A stretch of DNA of 64,000 bases from Actinokineospora xionganensis (lineage in GTDB: Bacteria > Actinomycetota > Actinomycetes > Mycobacteriales > Pseudonocardiaceae): NCBI RefSeq assembly GCF_014323725.1, contig NZ_JABVED010000007.1, positions 1-64,000 of the forward strand. The letters run 5' to 3'. Shown here piece after piece: positions 8,579 through 16,538 of the stretch. How positions within the stretch are numbered: the first letter of the stretch is position 1; every line of letters begins with the position of its first letter. The position numbers and the translations under genes were made by a program. Below the pieces are notes generated by a model that saw nothing but the letters and a program-made list of their open reading frames with translations, was not told where the DNA came from and made no database searches.

Positions 8579-9457
8579 GTGGAGATTTCCGCGCGATGGC
8601 GGGCGCCCATCCTCGTGATGGGCGCCGCCCTGCTGCTGCCGATGATGCTGACTGTCGCGTTCGACCTGCCGCGCTGGCTGATGGTGATCTTGCTGGTGCT
8701 GTCCCTCGCGGCGGGCGCCATGGGCGTGCGGCAGGTCATGTTCCACCGTGAACAGGCCGCCATCCTGGCCGACGTCGCCCGGTCGCACCCCAAGCCGGTC
8801 GTCGAGCAGGCGCCGGAGGAGCACCACGTCCCCGCCATTCCCATCGACAGCGCGGAGCCGTATTACCGCTTCGTCCTGTCCTGCAAGGTGTGCTGGACCG
8901 GTGGCGAGGACGGCGAGCACGGCAACCCGCGCGGCCTGGCGGTGCACGCGATTCTGGAGCGGGCCCGACAGATCACGGTCACCTGCTCCCCCGCCGACGC
9001 CGAGGCCGCGCTGCCCCGCCTGGCCGCGGAACTGGGCGCCAAGCTTCCCGACCGCTCCGGCCAGATCGTCGCGTGGGCCCACGAGGTGGGCCTGGCCGTC
9101 CCGGAGTCCGACGCCGCCCGGATCGCCCGGCTGGCGGAGTTGCGCAAGGAAAAGCAGGTCCTGCACCAAGAGCGGGAACTGGAGCAGAGCACCCGGGCGT
9201 ATCTGGCGGAGAACGTGTTCACCGACCCGGGCACCGCCGCGGTGTGGTGGCTGGCGCGGCACCCGGAACAGGTCCGGGAAGCCGCCGCACTGCTGCCGAC
9301 TTTCGCCGAGCTGACGACCGCCCTGCGCGCCCCGGCACCGCACTACGCCCAAGCGGAGCGGGACAACGGCGCACGCCTGACCGGCCAGGACGACGACCGC
9401 AGGCTGCTACCGCGCACCAGCGAACCCACCTCGGACGACAGGATCGACACCGCCTGA
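8579..9457 (+). CDS. Hypothetical membrane protein with a soluble C-terminal domain
   Basis: About 292 residues from the GTG at 8579 (VEISARWRAP); an ATG at 8537 is an alternative, and neither has a strong ribosome site. Two closely spaced hydrophobic segments (about 9-28 and 33-52) form a hairpin anchor. A charged soluble part of about 230 residues follows, with a helical, possibly coiled stretch ARIARLAELRKEKQVLHQERELEQ and an Asp/Arg-rich end. Residues FVLSCKVCWTGG contain a CxxC-like pair. I do not recognise the family. A strong inverted repeat right after the stop probably ends transcription. Confidence 0.65.
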   Translation: MEISARWRAPILVMGAALLLPMMLTVAFDLPRWLMVILLVLSLAAGAMGVRQVMFHREQAAILADVARSHPKPVVEQAPEEHHVPAIPIDSAEPYYRFVLSCKVCWTGGEDGEHGNPRGLAVHAILERARQITVTCSPADAEAALPRLAAELGAKLPDRSGQIVAWAHEVGLAVPESDAARIARLAELRKEKQVLHQERELEQSTRAYLAENVFTDPGTAAVWWLARHPEQVREAAALLPTFAELTTALRAPAPHYAQAERDNGARLTGQDDDRRLLPRTSEPTSDDRIDTA

Positions 9458-9470
9458 GGGTGGAGGCCAC

Positions 9471-9495
9471 GGCGCCGGCGAGGTCCGCCGGCGCC
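9471..9495 (+). terminator. GC-rich hairpin after the membrane protein gene
   Basis: A perfect 10-bp stem GGCGCCGGCG / CGCCGGCGCC with a 5-base loop lies 13 bp after the stop at 9457. No T-tract follows, which is usual for terminators in high-GC actinomycetes. Confidence 0.6.
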
Positions 9496-9700
9496 GGGCC
9501 TCCGGCCTCGCCGTGCGAGGGCGTGCCACCCGGTGTCCCGGCCGAGTGGAACGTTGGCGGCGAGGCAGGACGGCCGACCGCAGTCGACCCTGCACGACTG
9601 CGGCGCGCCATCCAGCAACATGGTGGCGGTTTCACGTCCTCAAGGCAATGGCGTGGCGGACTTTGGCCGGAGACCTGTGTTTTCCGTGAGGAAAGGCGAC

Positions 9701-10579
9701 TCAGAAAACCGACCAACCGGTCACGGTCGAAAACGCTTCGAGCGCGGCGACCCCGGCGATGGAATTGCCGCAGGCGTCGAGTCCCGGGCTCCACACGCAC
9801 ACGACACACTGGTTGGGGACCACGGCGATGATGCCGCCGCCGGACCCGCTCTTGGCCGGGAGGCCGACCCGGTAGGCGAACTCGCCCGCGCCGTCGTACA
9901 TGCCGCAGACCAGCATGATCGCGTTGAGTCGCCGGGTGGCCTCGCGGGCGAGCAGTCGGGTGCCGTCCGCGCCGACGCCGCCGCGGGCGAGGAACAGCGC
10001 GGCGGTCGCCAGGTCCGCGCACGACATGGTGATCGCGCCCTGGCGGTTGAAGTGGTCGACGACGGTCGGCACCGGGTTGTCGAGGGCTTCGGAGCCGGCG
10101 ACGATCTGCGCGAGCGCGGAGGTCTCGGTGGGCTCGGGTTCCTCGGCGAGGAAACGGTTGCCGGACTCGGCGGACAGGAAGGCGCGCAGCGCGCCCGCGG
10201 CGTCGCCGGTGCGACTCAGCAGGCGGTCGGTGGTGACCAGCGCGCCAAGCGGGTCGAACGGGTTCTGCGGGCCACCGCCGGTCCAGCTGTCGACGGCGTG
10301 GGCGAGCGCGAAACCGAAGACCTTCGCGAGGCTGCGCAGCGGGAACGGGATTTGGTAGTCGCCGACCCCACAGAGCTCACCGTCCACTGTGGCCACGGCC
10401 ATACCGAAACCAGGACGCTCCATTGTGGACTGACCGAGGCCGACGAGCGGTCGGACCTGGTCGCGCACCTCGTCGAGCGCGCTGCGCAGAAACGGTCGCG
10501 GTGCGGGTTCGAGCACCGCCGTCGCTTCGCCTCCGGGATAACCCACGACGTCAGAATGACCCACGACATCCACTCGCAC
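9701..10579 (-). CDS. Glutaminase-like protein with a shortened active-site region
   Basis: A 292-residue protein of the serine-dependent glutaminase fold (glutamine to glutamate plus ammonia). The SxxK nucleophile/base pair is present (LRSLAKVF, Ser83 and Lys86), as are SAESGNR near 136-142 and the long conserved stretch MYDGAGEFAYRVG...KSGSGGG at 227-249. Two things differ from standard family members as I know them. The segment normally reading EPSG..FNS before the NPF motif is missing, so LAHAVDSWTGGGPQNPF is very short. The usual NPFINAGA is NPFDPLGA here, so an Asn expected in substrate contact is Pro. Activity may be altered or lost. The start is a GTG at 10579; nearby GTG codons are alternatives. 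It lies 84 bp after the LysR gene on the same strand. Confidence 0.72.
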   Translation of the reverse strand: MRVDVVGHSDVVGYPGGEATAVLEPAPRPFLRSALDEVRDQVRPLVGLGQSTMERPGFGMAVATVDGELCGVGDYQIPFPLRSLAKVFGFALAHAVDSWTGGGPQNPFDPLGALVTTDRLLSRTGDAAGALRAFLSAESGNRFLAEEPEPTETSALAQIVAGSEALDNPVPTVVDHFNRQGAITMSCADLATAALFLARGGVGADGTRLLAREATRRLNAIMLVCGMYDGAGEFAYRVGLPAKSGSGGGIIAVVPNQCVVCVWSPGLDACGNSIAGVAALEAFSTVTGWSVF

Positions 10580-10662
10580 AACGCATTCGGCGACTTAACA
10601 GTTAACTCCGCTATTCGGTCGCAGATGTTGAGCGTGGGAAAACAAATATCGCGGGCCGGATA

Positions 10663-11649
10663 CTACGAAATGAGGACACCGTGCTCGGCCCACCACTTCG
10701 TGTAGCTCGGGTTGCGGTCGATCAGCCCGGCGTAGGTCGCCGCGACGGCCGTGCGCATCATCTCCGGGTCGACCGGGCACGGGTCCTTCCATGCGAGTTC
10801 GACGCGGCCGACGATGGGGTCGCCCACCAGCGGGCGGACCACCAACCCCATGCCCTCGTTCGAGGTGGGTTGGGCCAGGCTCACGCACTGGCCACTGGTG
10901 ACGAACTCGCGGGCGGACACCGCGTCGCTCGCCTCGTGGGTGATCCGCGGGTCGAACCCGGCCTTGCGGCACGCCCAGCGGAGGGCGGCGATCCCGCCAT
11001 GGTCTTCCTGCGGGTCGACGACCCAGTTCTCCTCGGCCAGCGCCGCGAGTTCGACGGTGGCCCGCGCGGCCAGCGGGTGCCACTCGGCCAGCGCGACGAA
11101 CTGCGGCTCGACCGGCACGATCACCTCCCGGCGCACACCGTCGCCGCCGCTGCCCTCGAACCCGATCCCCTCCCACAGCAGCGCCGCGTGGATCCGCCCG
11201 GCCCGCACCTTCGCGAGCAGCGCGGCCACCGACGGATCGGTGTGCACCGCCACCTTGAGCGGCGGCGCCGCGGGGGTCGCCTTGGCCTGCGACGTGACCA
11301 GCCGGGGAACCAGCAGTGCGAGGAGCGCGCCAGGGATACCGCCGATCCGCAACTCCACCTGCTGGTCCGGCGCCGCGGCCACCATGGGCGCGTCACCGCG
11401 CAGGTCGGCCATCTCATTGACGACCGACCGCGCCTTGGCCAACACGGACCGCCCGAACGACGTGGGGACGACCCCGGTCCGAACCCGCTCGAACAACGGC
11501 GCCCCCAACGCCCGCTCGATCCGCTGCAACTGCGACGTCAGCGACGGCTGGGACAACCCCAGCGCCGCGGCCGCCTTGGTGATGCTGCCTTCGTCGGCCA
11601 CCACGATCACGATTCGCAGGTGGCGGAACTCCAGTTCCATGCCAACCAT
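10663..11649 (-). CDS. LysR family transcriptional regulator
   Basis: A 328-residue LTTR (325 if the ATG at 11640 is used). The N-terminal winged HTH is textbook: FRHLRIVIVVADEGSITKAAAALGLSQPSLTSQLQRIERALGAPLFERV. The C-terminal part is a periplasmic-binding-like effector domain (about 95-300), with VPVEPQFVALAEWHPLA and TSGQCVSLAQPT as recognisable strands. LysR proteins usually control a neighbouring gene; the glutaminase-like gene directly behind it is the only same-strand candidate. Confidence 0.9.
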   Translation of the reverse strand: MVGMELEFRHLRIVIVVADEGSITKAAAALGLSQPSLTSQLQRIERALGAPLFERVRTGVVPTSFGRSVLAKARSVVNEMADLRGDAPMVAAAPDQQVELRIGGIPGALLALLVPRLVTSQAKATPAAPPLKVAVHTDPSVAALLAKVRAGRIHAALLWEGIGFEGSGGDGVRREVIVPVEPQFVALAEWHPLAARATVELAALAEENWVVDPQEDHGGIAALRWACRKAGFDPRITHEASDAVSAREFVTSGQCVSLAQPTSNEGMGLVVRPLVGDPIVGRVELAWKDPCPVDPEMMRTAVAATYAGLIDRNPSYTKWWAEHGVLIS

Positions 11650-11701
11650 GTTATGGGTAGCGATTATGGTCGAGATAGCGCATCCGAATCAGGTGCACCG
11701 C

Positions 11702-11811
11702 CTATCCACAGCTCGACCGGTTATCCACAGCGACCCCCAAGCCAAGATCATCTGTCACCCCCAGCCGATAGACTGGGCAAGGGCCGTCCCCCAGGGAAGG
11801 GCGGGGGCTGC
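11702..11811 (+). repeat. Dispersed 110-bp element, copy 1
   Basis: Order of parts: CTATCCACAG, about 10 bases, TTATCCACAG, about 35 C-rich bases, then CCGATAGACTGG and a hairpin region CCGTCCCCC...GGGCGGGGGC. The same order recurs at 53251-53360 (+) and 62814-62925 (-). TTATCCACA matches a DnaA box. TAGACT fits the actinobacterial -10 form TANNNT, and the hairpin follows where a short transcript would begin (inference). This copy lies between the LysR gene and the pentapeptide pseudogene. Confidence 0.8.
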
Positions 11812-11875
11812 TCGGGGCCGCTCTGAACGCCGATCGGGTTGGTGAAGCGGTCACCACAGCCGATAGAGTTCCGTG

Positions 11876-12535
11876 ATGCGCTTCCGTGAACTGTCGGTCG
11901 GCCGGTCGCTGCAGTGTCCGTCCATCGATCTGGATGACTTGGTCGAAGAGTCCGCGGGCCTCAAGGGCGATTTCGCTTACACCGACGTTCGGCTCGTCGG
12001 TACCGCGTCCGGAGTGGTGGGCGAGGGATCGCTGCGCCGTTGTGTCGCCGCTGGGACGGACATGTCCGGGTCGCGTCTGTCCCCAGTGGATTTTCACCGA
12101 CGTCGAGTTCACCGAGGTGGACCTTCCAACGCAACGGTTGAGGTCGGCGCGGCTCGGCGGGTCGCGTGAGAACGCTGCCGGGCGGTGGGCCTGCAATTGA
12201 CACTCGACCAGGCGGAGGAATTCTACGTCGACGACTGCCGCCTGGACTACGCGACCATCGAGGTGCGGCGTGTGAAGGGCCTGATGGTGCTGCAAGGCTG
12301 TTCGCTGCGTGAGGCGGTGATCCGCGGCGATCTGTCGAACGTGCTGCTGCTCGCCTGCGATCTCACGGGGGCGGAGTTCGCGGCGCGACGGGCTGAGGGC
12401 TGTGATCTGCCGGGTTCTGAGCTCGGCGGGGCACGGGGGTTGGTGTCGTTGCGTGGCGCGAAGATCAGTGCGGAGCAGGCCGTCTCGGTCGCCGAGGTGC
12501 TGGCGGCGGAGACGGGCCTGCTCGTCGAGCGCTGA
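11876..12535 (+). pseudogene. Pentapeptide-repeat protein, disrupted in the middle
   Basis: The first 70 residues (RFRELSVGRSLQ...DFAYTDVRLVG...LRRC) and the last 115 (AVGLQLTLDQAEEFYVDD, then DLSNVLLLACDLTGAEF, CDLPGSELGGARGLVSLRG) form one frame of a pentapeptide-repeat protein (A(D/N)LXX quadrilateral helix), which would total about 219 residues. Between about 12090 and 12170 the conserved text jumps to another frame (FTDVEFTEVDL), back, out again (RSARLG) and back. That needs about four single-base indels that cancel out, and a TGA at 12167 sits where a Cys codon would fit. Either a decayed gene or a patch of sequence error. The C-terminus meets the peptide gene at 12537 tail to tail. Confidence 0.75.
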
Positions 12536-12536
12536 C

Positions 12537-12731
12537 CTATTTCTTGCGGTTGTCCCAGTTGTCCCAGGCGGGTTGGTTGTCCCAGGGTTTGCCGCCGCCG
12601 GACTTGTTCCAGTCGTCCCAGCTGGGGCGCTTGTCCCACTTGCCTGCGTCGACGGTGGGCCGCCACTGGTCGATCAGGGGTAGCAGGCCTTCCTTGCAGC
12701 CTCGCAGGCGGTCAGCGAGGATGGTTGCGGA
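12537..12731 (-). CDS. Trp-rich peptide tail resembling a cyclophane RiPP precursor
   Basis: On the minus strand an open frame between a TAA at 12732 and a TAG at 12537 encodes about 64 residues with no ATG or GTG start in frame. It begins ATILADRLRGCKEGLLPL and ends in a striking run of Trp motifs: WDK, WDD, WNK, then WDN three times, closing with RKK. Such W-x-N/K/D triplets in a Pro/Gly/Lys-spaced tail are the substrate pattern of three-residue cyclophane (triceptide) peptides, and the radical SAM/SPASM gene lies directly upstream in the same direction, overlapping by about 18 bp. I infer a former precursor, possibly now cut off from its own start by a frameshift, or a tail once fused to the maturase. 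Confidence 0.5.
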   Translation of the reverse strand, partial: SATILADRLRGCKEGLLPLIDQWRPTVDAGKWDKRPSWDDWNKSGGGKPWDNQPAWDNWDNRKK

Positions 12732-13446
12732 TTATGTTGTGGTGGGCAACGCCGATCACTCCTTCCATGAGTGCGATCTTGCTGTTCTGGCAGTAAGCCG
12801 TTTCGGTTGTGTCGAGCCGGCCGTGCTCGAAATGGCGGTTGGAGGGGTGGCCTCCGCCGCAGAAGTCGAAGTACGGGCACAAATCACGGCAGTTGCGCAG
12901 ACCGCGGCGGTATTCCCGCACCCAGTTCGCGGCCAGGCCTCGGTCGATGAGCTGATCCAACGGTTCATCGAGGACGTTGCCGCAGGAGAACACGCCATGG
13001 CGTTCGGAGGTGAACCCGGCCAATTCCGGGGAGATCAGGGTGACCGAACCGTCGAAGGCCACGGTGGGCAGTGGTTCGATCATCGCCGGGCGGGACGGGG
13101 ACGGCTGCTCGCGCAGTGTGTGGGCGGCGAATCCGAGGGCTCGGTCGATCTCGCGGACCTGCACGCGGGGGTTCTCCTGCCAGCAGCGCAGGAGTTCGGC
13201 CCAGAATTCGGCGGTTCGGTTGAGGTCGCGGGTGGTGGGGCGTTGGGCGTTGACGCCCTCACGTTCCTCGATGTTCACCCCGAGCCAGGTGCAGCCGAGT
13301 TCGGCGGCGAACGCGTGCAGCCGACGCGCCCGCTGGGGGCTGGGGTCGCTGACCACGGCGATCACCGACACGTCGCGCCCGGCCGCGAGCAGCAGTTCGA
13401 TGCCGCGCAGGATCCTACCGAACGCCACCCGACCGGCCAGGTCGAC
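12712..13446 (-). pseudogene. Radical SAM/SPASM peptide maturase, 5' half missing
   Basis: Only the C-terminal 245 or so residues remain. Recognisable are the barrel strand RVDLAGRVAFGRILRGIELL, then SVIAVVSDPSP, and a SPASM-type end: FSCGNVLDEPLDQLID followed by CRDLCPYFDFCGGGHPSNR and YCQNSK. The Cys ligands of the auxiliary Fe-S cluster are intact, but the CxxxCxxC motif that binds the SAM-cleaving cluster should lie about 100-140 residues earlier and is absent. At about 13446 the homology stops and the antisense of another truncated gene begins. In this family the enzyme crosslinks Trp/Phe side chains of a short precursor, which fits the WDN-rich tail just downstream. As it stands it cannot be active. 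Confidence 0.72.
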
Positions 13447-14062
13447 TCGCAAAGCCCTCTCCGGGCTGGCCAATCTCGCGATGCACCAAGGGCGGCCTGA
13501 TGACGCGCTCAGCTTCGCCGAGAACGCGTTGGTCCGTGCCGACCGGCTAACACCCGTGGTCAAGGCCGTCATGCATACCCGCCACGCCCGCGCCCTCGGT
13601 CTCGCCGGGCCTCAGCGCGAAATTGACTGCCTCACCGCCACGGGCCAAGCGCAGGACGCTTTCGCCCGCGACGGCGGGGATGAACCGGACTGGATCACCT
13701 ACTACGGGCCGGCGCACCTCGAACGCGATCTCGGCCGCGCACTGCTGCACCTGGCGGTCAACGGCGGCGACCACACCGCCGCCCAAGGCCACCTCGTCGC
13801 CGCGATCGACCGCTTCCCCCAGCAGCACTCGCGCGGCAAGACCCTCGCCGTCGCCAACCTCGCTCACCTCACCATGGCCCGCGACGACCCCAACCACGCC
13901 GCCACCCTCGGCCACAGCGCCCTCGACGGCTTGGGCCCGATCCGCTCCGACCGAGTGTTCGAAGCACTGCGGCAACTGCGCGTCGCCGGTCGCCGACACC
14001 GCACGATCCCTGTGGTGCGGGAGTTGAACGCCCGCATCGACAGGGTGCTGAAGCCGGCCTGA
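13447..14062 (+). pseudogene. TPR-type transcriptional regulator, 5' half missing
   Basis: The frame from about 13447 encodes some 204 residues of helical repeats (LANLAMHQGRPDDALSFAENALV, then ARALGLAGPQREIDCL, HLERDLGRALLHLAV, LAHLTMARDDPNHAATLGHSALDGL), typical of the C-terminal half of actinobacterial XRE-TPR regulators. The N-terminal HTH is gone: upstream the frame passes into antisense of the radical SAM remnant and has no start near the join. Both remnants keep their 3' ends and lack their 5' ends. They were therefore probably divergent neighbours whose shared promoter side was deleted. An intact XRE regulator with a helical-repeat-like tail is at 46310. Confidence 0.65.
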
Positions 14063-14145
14063 CGGCCCGTTGCGCGGGCAGCGCAGCCCTGTCACGCAGA
14101 TATGTCGAAGTCCGACAGGTCAACCGACGTCGCTTCGGACCACTG

Positions 14146-15390
14146 TCAGCCAGACACAAGACCGAGCAGTGAAGCCAGGGAGGGTGGTCTGTTCGAGCCC
14201 GGCAGTCCAAGCGTGCCCGGCAGCGGCAGCGCGGGCACCGGCTGCCCGGGCGCGGCGGCGGGGGCGGCGGGGACTTCACGGGGCTTTCCGCCGTAGGGGG
14301 CGTTCTGCGATCCACGGACGCCGACCGGGCTGCCCAGCGGCTCGGCGCAGTAGGCCTGGGTGTTCGCCGGGATGTCGGTGACCTGGTTGGCGGGCCGCTG
14401 TTTCGTCGTCTCGTACCCCTTGGTGCACGACAGCGGGTCGGCGAAGGTCAGGACCAGGCCGAGATGTCCGGTGCCGTCCGGGTTGGCGCTGGGGGCGGCG
14501 GCCACCATGATCGGGTAGGCGACCAGCAGTTCCTCGATGCCGTCGACGCGGGTCGAAGTGATCTGGGACGTGGTGAGCAGGTTCGCGAGGACCACTCCCA
14601 GGCTTGGGCCGCTGTCCCGCAGCACCTCGTAGACCTGCATCGATACCGCGGGCCCGGTCTTGAGCAGCGACCGCAGGTCCGGGTCCGACGCCTTGAGTTG
14701 GGCCGCGATGGTGCGCAGGTCCGCGCTGTAGGAGCGGATCAGGTCCGACTGGGCCGCCTGAGTCTCGAGGACCACGCGCCCGTCCGCGAGCAGCGAGGCG
14801 GTCTGCGGCAGGTGCTCGGTCGCCGCCGCGGTCAGGGCGCCGGTGTCGTCGAGCAGGGTGCGCAGGGCCGGTCCGGTGTCGCGGAAAGCCTGGTCGAGTT
14901 CGTCGACGACGGTGCGCAGCGAGTCGACGGGCACGCTGCTCACCAGGCGGTCCACTGTGGACAACAGCTCGTCTGGGCCGGTCGGGATCTCGGTGCGGTC
15001 GCGGGCGATCACCGAGCCGTCGGCGAGGAAGGGCGCGCCGTCGCGGGCGGGCACCAGGTCGACGAACTGCTCGCCCACCGCCGACCGGTTGGCCACGACC
15101 GCCTGGGTGTCCGCCGGGATCGGCGGGGCGTCGTCGCTGATGGCCAGTTCGACGTCGACGCCGCCCGGGGCCTGGCGCAGCGCGCCGACCCGACCCACCG
15201 GCACCCCGCGGTACGTGACCTCGGCGTTGGTGAAGATCCCCCCGGAGTCGACGAACTGGGCCGTCACGACATAGCCCCCCAGACCGAAGAGCCGGTCCAA
15301 CCCCGCATAGGTGCCGCCGACGTAGGCGATCCCGACCACCGCGATCAGCGAGAACAAGAACAGCCGGACCTTGACCGGCAGCGCGAGCAT
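14146..15390 (-). CDS. mce4F: Mce family protein MceF, last gene of the mce4-like operon
   Basis: A 414-residue substrate-binding subunit of the Mce sterol importer. An N-terminal membrane helix (RLFLFSLIAVVGIAYVGG) anchors it. The MlaD/Mce domain follows (VTAQFVDSGGIFTNAEVTYRGVPVGRVGAL), then a helical Mce region and a C-terminal Pro/Ala-rich tail. Six such proteins are thought to form the periplasmic tunnel to the YrbE permease. The ATG overlaps the mceE stop by one base (TGATG), so translation is coupled. Unlike many mce operons, no Mce-associated (mam) genes follow; the next genes are decayed and convergent. Confidence 0.9.
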   Translation of the reverse strand: MLALPVKVRLFLFSLIAVVGIAYVGGTYAGLDRLFGLGGYVVTAQFVDSGGIFTNAEVTYRGVPVGRVGALRQAPGGVDVELAISDDAPPIPADTQAVVANRSAVGEQFVDLVPARDGAPFLADGSVIARDRTEIPTGPDELLSTVDRLVSSVPVDSLRTVVDELDQAFRDTGPALRTLLDDTGALTAAATEHLPQTASLLADGRVVLETQAAQSDLIRSYSADLRTIAAQLKASDPDLRSLLKTGPAVSMQVYEVLRDSGPSLGVVLANLLTTSQITSTRVDGIEELLVAYPIMVAAAPSANPDGTGHLGLVLTFADPLSCTKGYETTKQRPANQVTDIPANTQAYCAEPLGSPVGVRGSQNAPYGGKPREVPAAPAAAPGQPVPALPLPGTLGLPGSNRPPSLASLLGLVSG

Positions 15391-16538
15391 CAGCCACCAC
15401 CCCCGATCAGTCCGCCGAGCAGCGGCCCGAGCCCACCGGCCGAAGCAGGCGGAACCGGCAAGCTGGGCAACGCAGGCAAGCCAGGCAAGCCCGCAGGCGT
15501 CGGAGGCGGGACTCCACCCACTCCGGGAAGGGTGAGGAACGGCGAGCTGGAGCTGTTGATGTTGTCCAGCAACACACTCAGGTCGAGGTCGAACACGACG
15601 TCGACGTTGGTGAAGTCGCCCTTGATCGCGTTGACCGTGTAGTCGGTGAACGGGTACGTCAGCAGCAGCTGCAGCGCGTTGGGCAGGTTCGCCCCGGAGT
15701 CGGCGAGCTTCTGCAGGGTCGGCGCGAGCAGCCGCAGATCCTCGACGAGGTCGGCACGACCGCGATTGACCGTGTCAACAGCCGTGGTGGACAGCCGGTC
15801 GAGTGCGCCGAGCATGGTCACCAGCTGGTCGCGCTGCTCCGTCACGACCTTCAGGCCCGGCGTGAGGTGGTCCAGCGCCGTGGCGAGCTGCGAGGTCTGC
15901 GCGGACAGCGTCCCGGACAGCCGGTTGAGCGAGTCGATCGCGCGGGTGATGTCGCCCTTCTGGCCGTCCAGGTCGCGGACCACGGCGTCCACATTGGACA
16001 GGAAAGACCGGATCTCGGCCTCGTTGCCTGACATGGCCGCGTTGACTTCGCGCACGATGTTCTGCAGCTGACCGACGCCGCCGCCGTTGAGCAGCAGGGA
16101 CAGCGCGCCGAGGACCTCTTCGATCTCCGGGTTGCGGTTGGTGCGGTCGATCGGGATCACCGCGCCGTCGTCGAGTGTTCCCAGCCCGTCGGCGGGCGCC
16201 CGCAGCGAGATGTACTTCTCCCCCAGCAGACTGGACTGCCGCAGGTCGGCGGCCGCGTTGGCGGGCAGCCGGATGTCGCCGTGGACCAGAAGTTCCACGA
16301 CCGCCGTAGTGTTGTCGCCCGCCAGCGAGATGCGGTCCACCCGGCCGACGGCGACGTCGTTGACCTTCACCGAGGCCTGTGGCACCAGGTCGAGCACGTC
16401 ACCGAAGTGCGCGGTGACCCGGTAGGGCCGGTCGCCGAGGTCGGCGCCGCCGGGCAGCGGCAAGTCGTAGAGCCCGCCCGACCCGCAGCCGGACACCACG
16501 GCCACGACCGCGCCGAGAACGACGAACCGCTTGATCAC
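15390..16538 (-). CDS. mce4E: Mce family lipoprotein MceE (LprN type)
   Basis: A 382-residue Mce subunit that is a lipoprotein. The GTG start gives KRFVVLGAVVAVVSGCGSGG, with lipobox VSGC. The Mce domain follows (YRVTAHFGDVLDLVPQASVKVNDVAVGRVDRISL), then a long helical region and a Pro/Gly-rich tail (PAGLPGLPALPSLPVPPAS). In mycobacterial Mce systems the E subunit is the lipoprotein, which agrees with its place here. The start overlaps the mceD stop as GTGA (16535-16538). Confidence 0.9.
   Translation of the reverse strand: MIKRFVVLGAVVAVVSGCGSGGLYDLPLPGGADLGDRPYRVTAHFGDVLDLVPQASVKVNDVAVGRVDRISLAGDNTTAVVELLVHGDIRLPANAAADLRQSSLLGEKYISLRAPADGLGTLDDGAVIPIDRTNRNPEIEEVLGALSLLLNGGGVGQLQNIVREVNAAMSGNEAEIRSFLSNVDAVVRDLDGQKGDITRAIDSLNRLSGTLSAQTSQLATALDHLTPGLKVVTEQRDQLVTMLGALDRLSTTAVDTVNRGRADLVEDLRLLAPTLQKLADSGANLPNALQLLLTYPFTDYTVNAIKGDFTNVDVVFDLDLSVLLDNINSSSSPFLTLPGVGGVPPPTPAGLPGLPALPSLPVPPASAGGLGPLLGGLIGGGG

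Noticed and set aside
11702-11740. Pair of TATCCACAG boxes as a replication origin
   Set aside because: Only two boxes, no dnaA/dnaN/gyrB genes or AT-rich region nearby, and the same pair recurs in two other places as part of a repeat.
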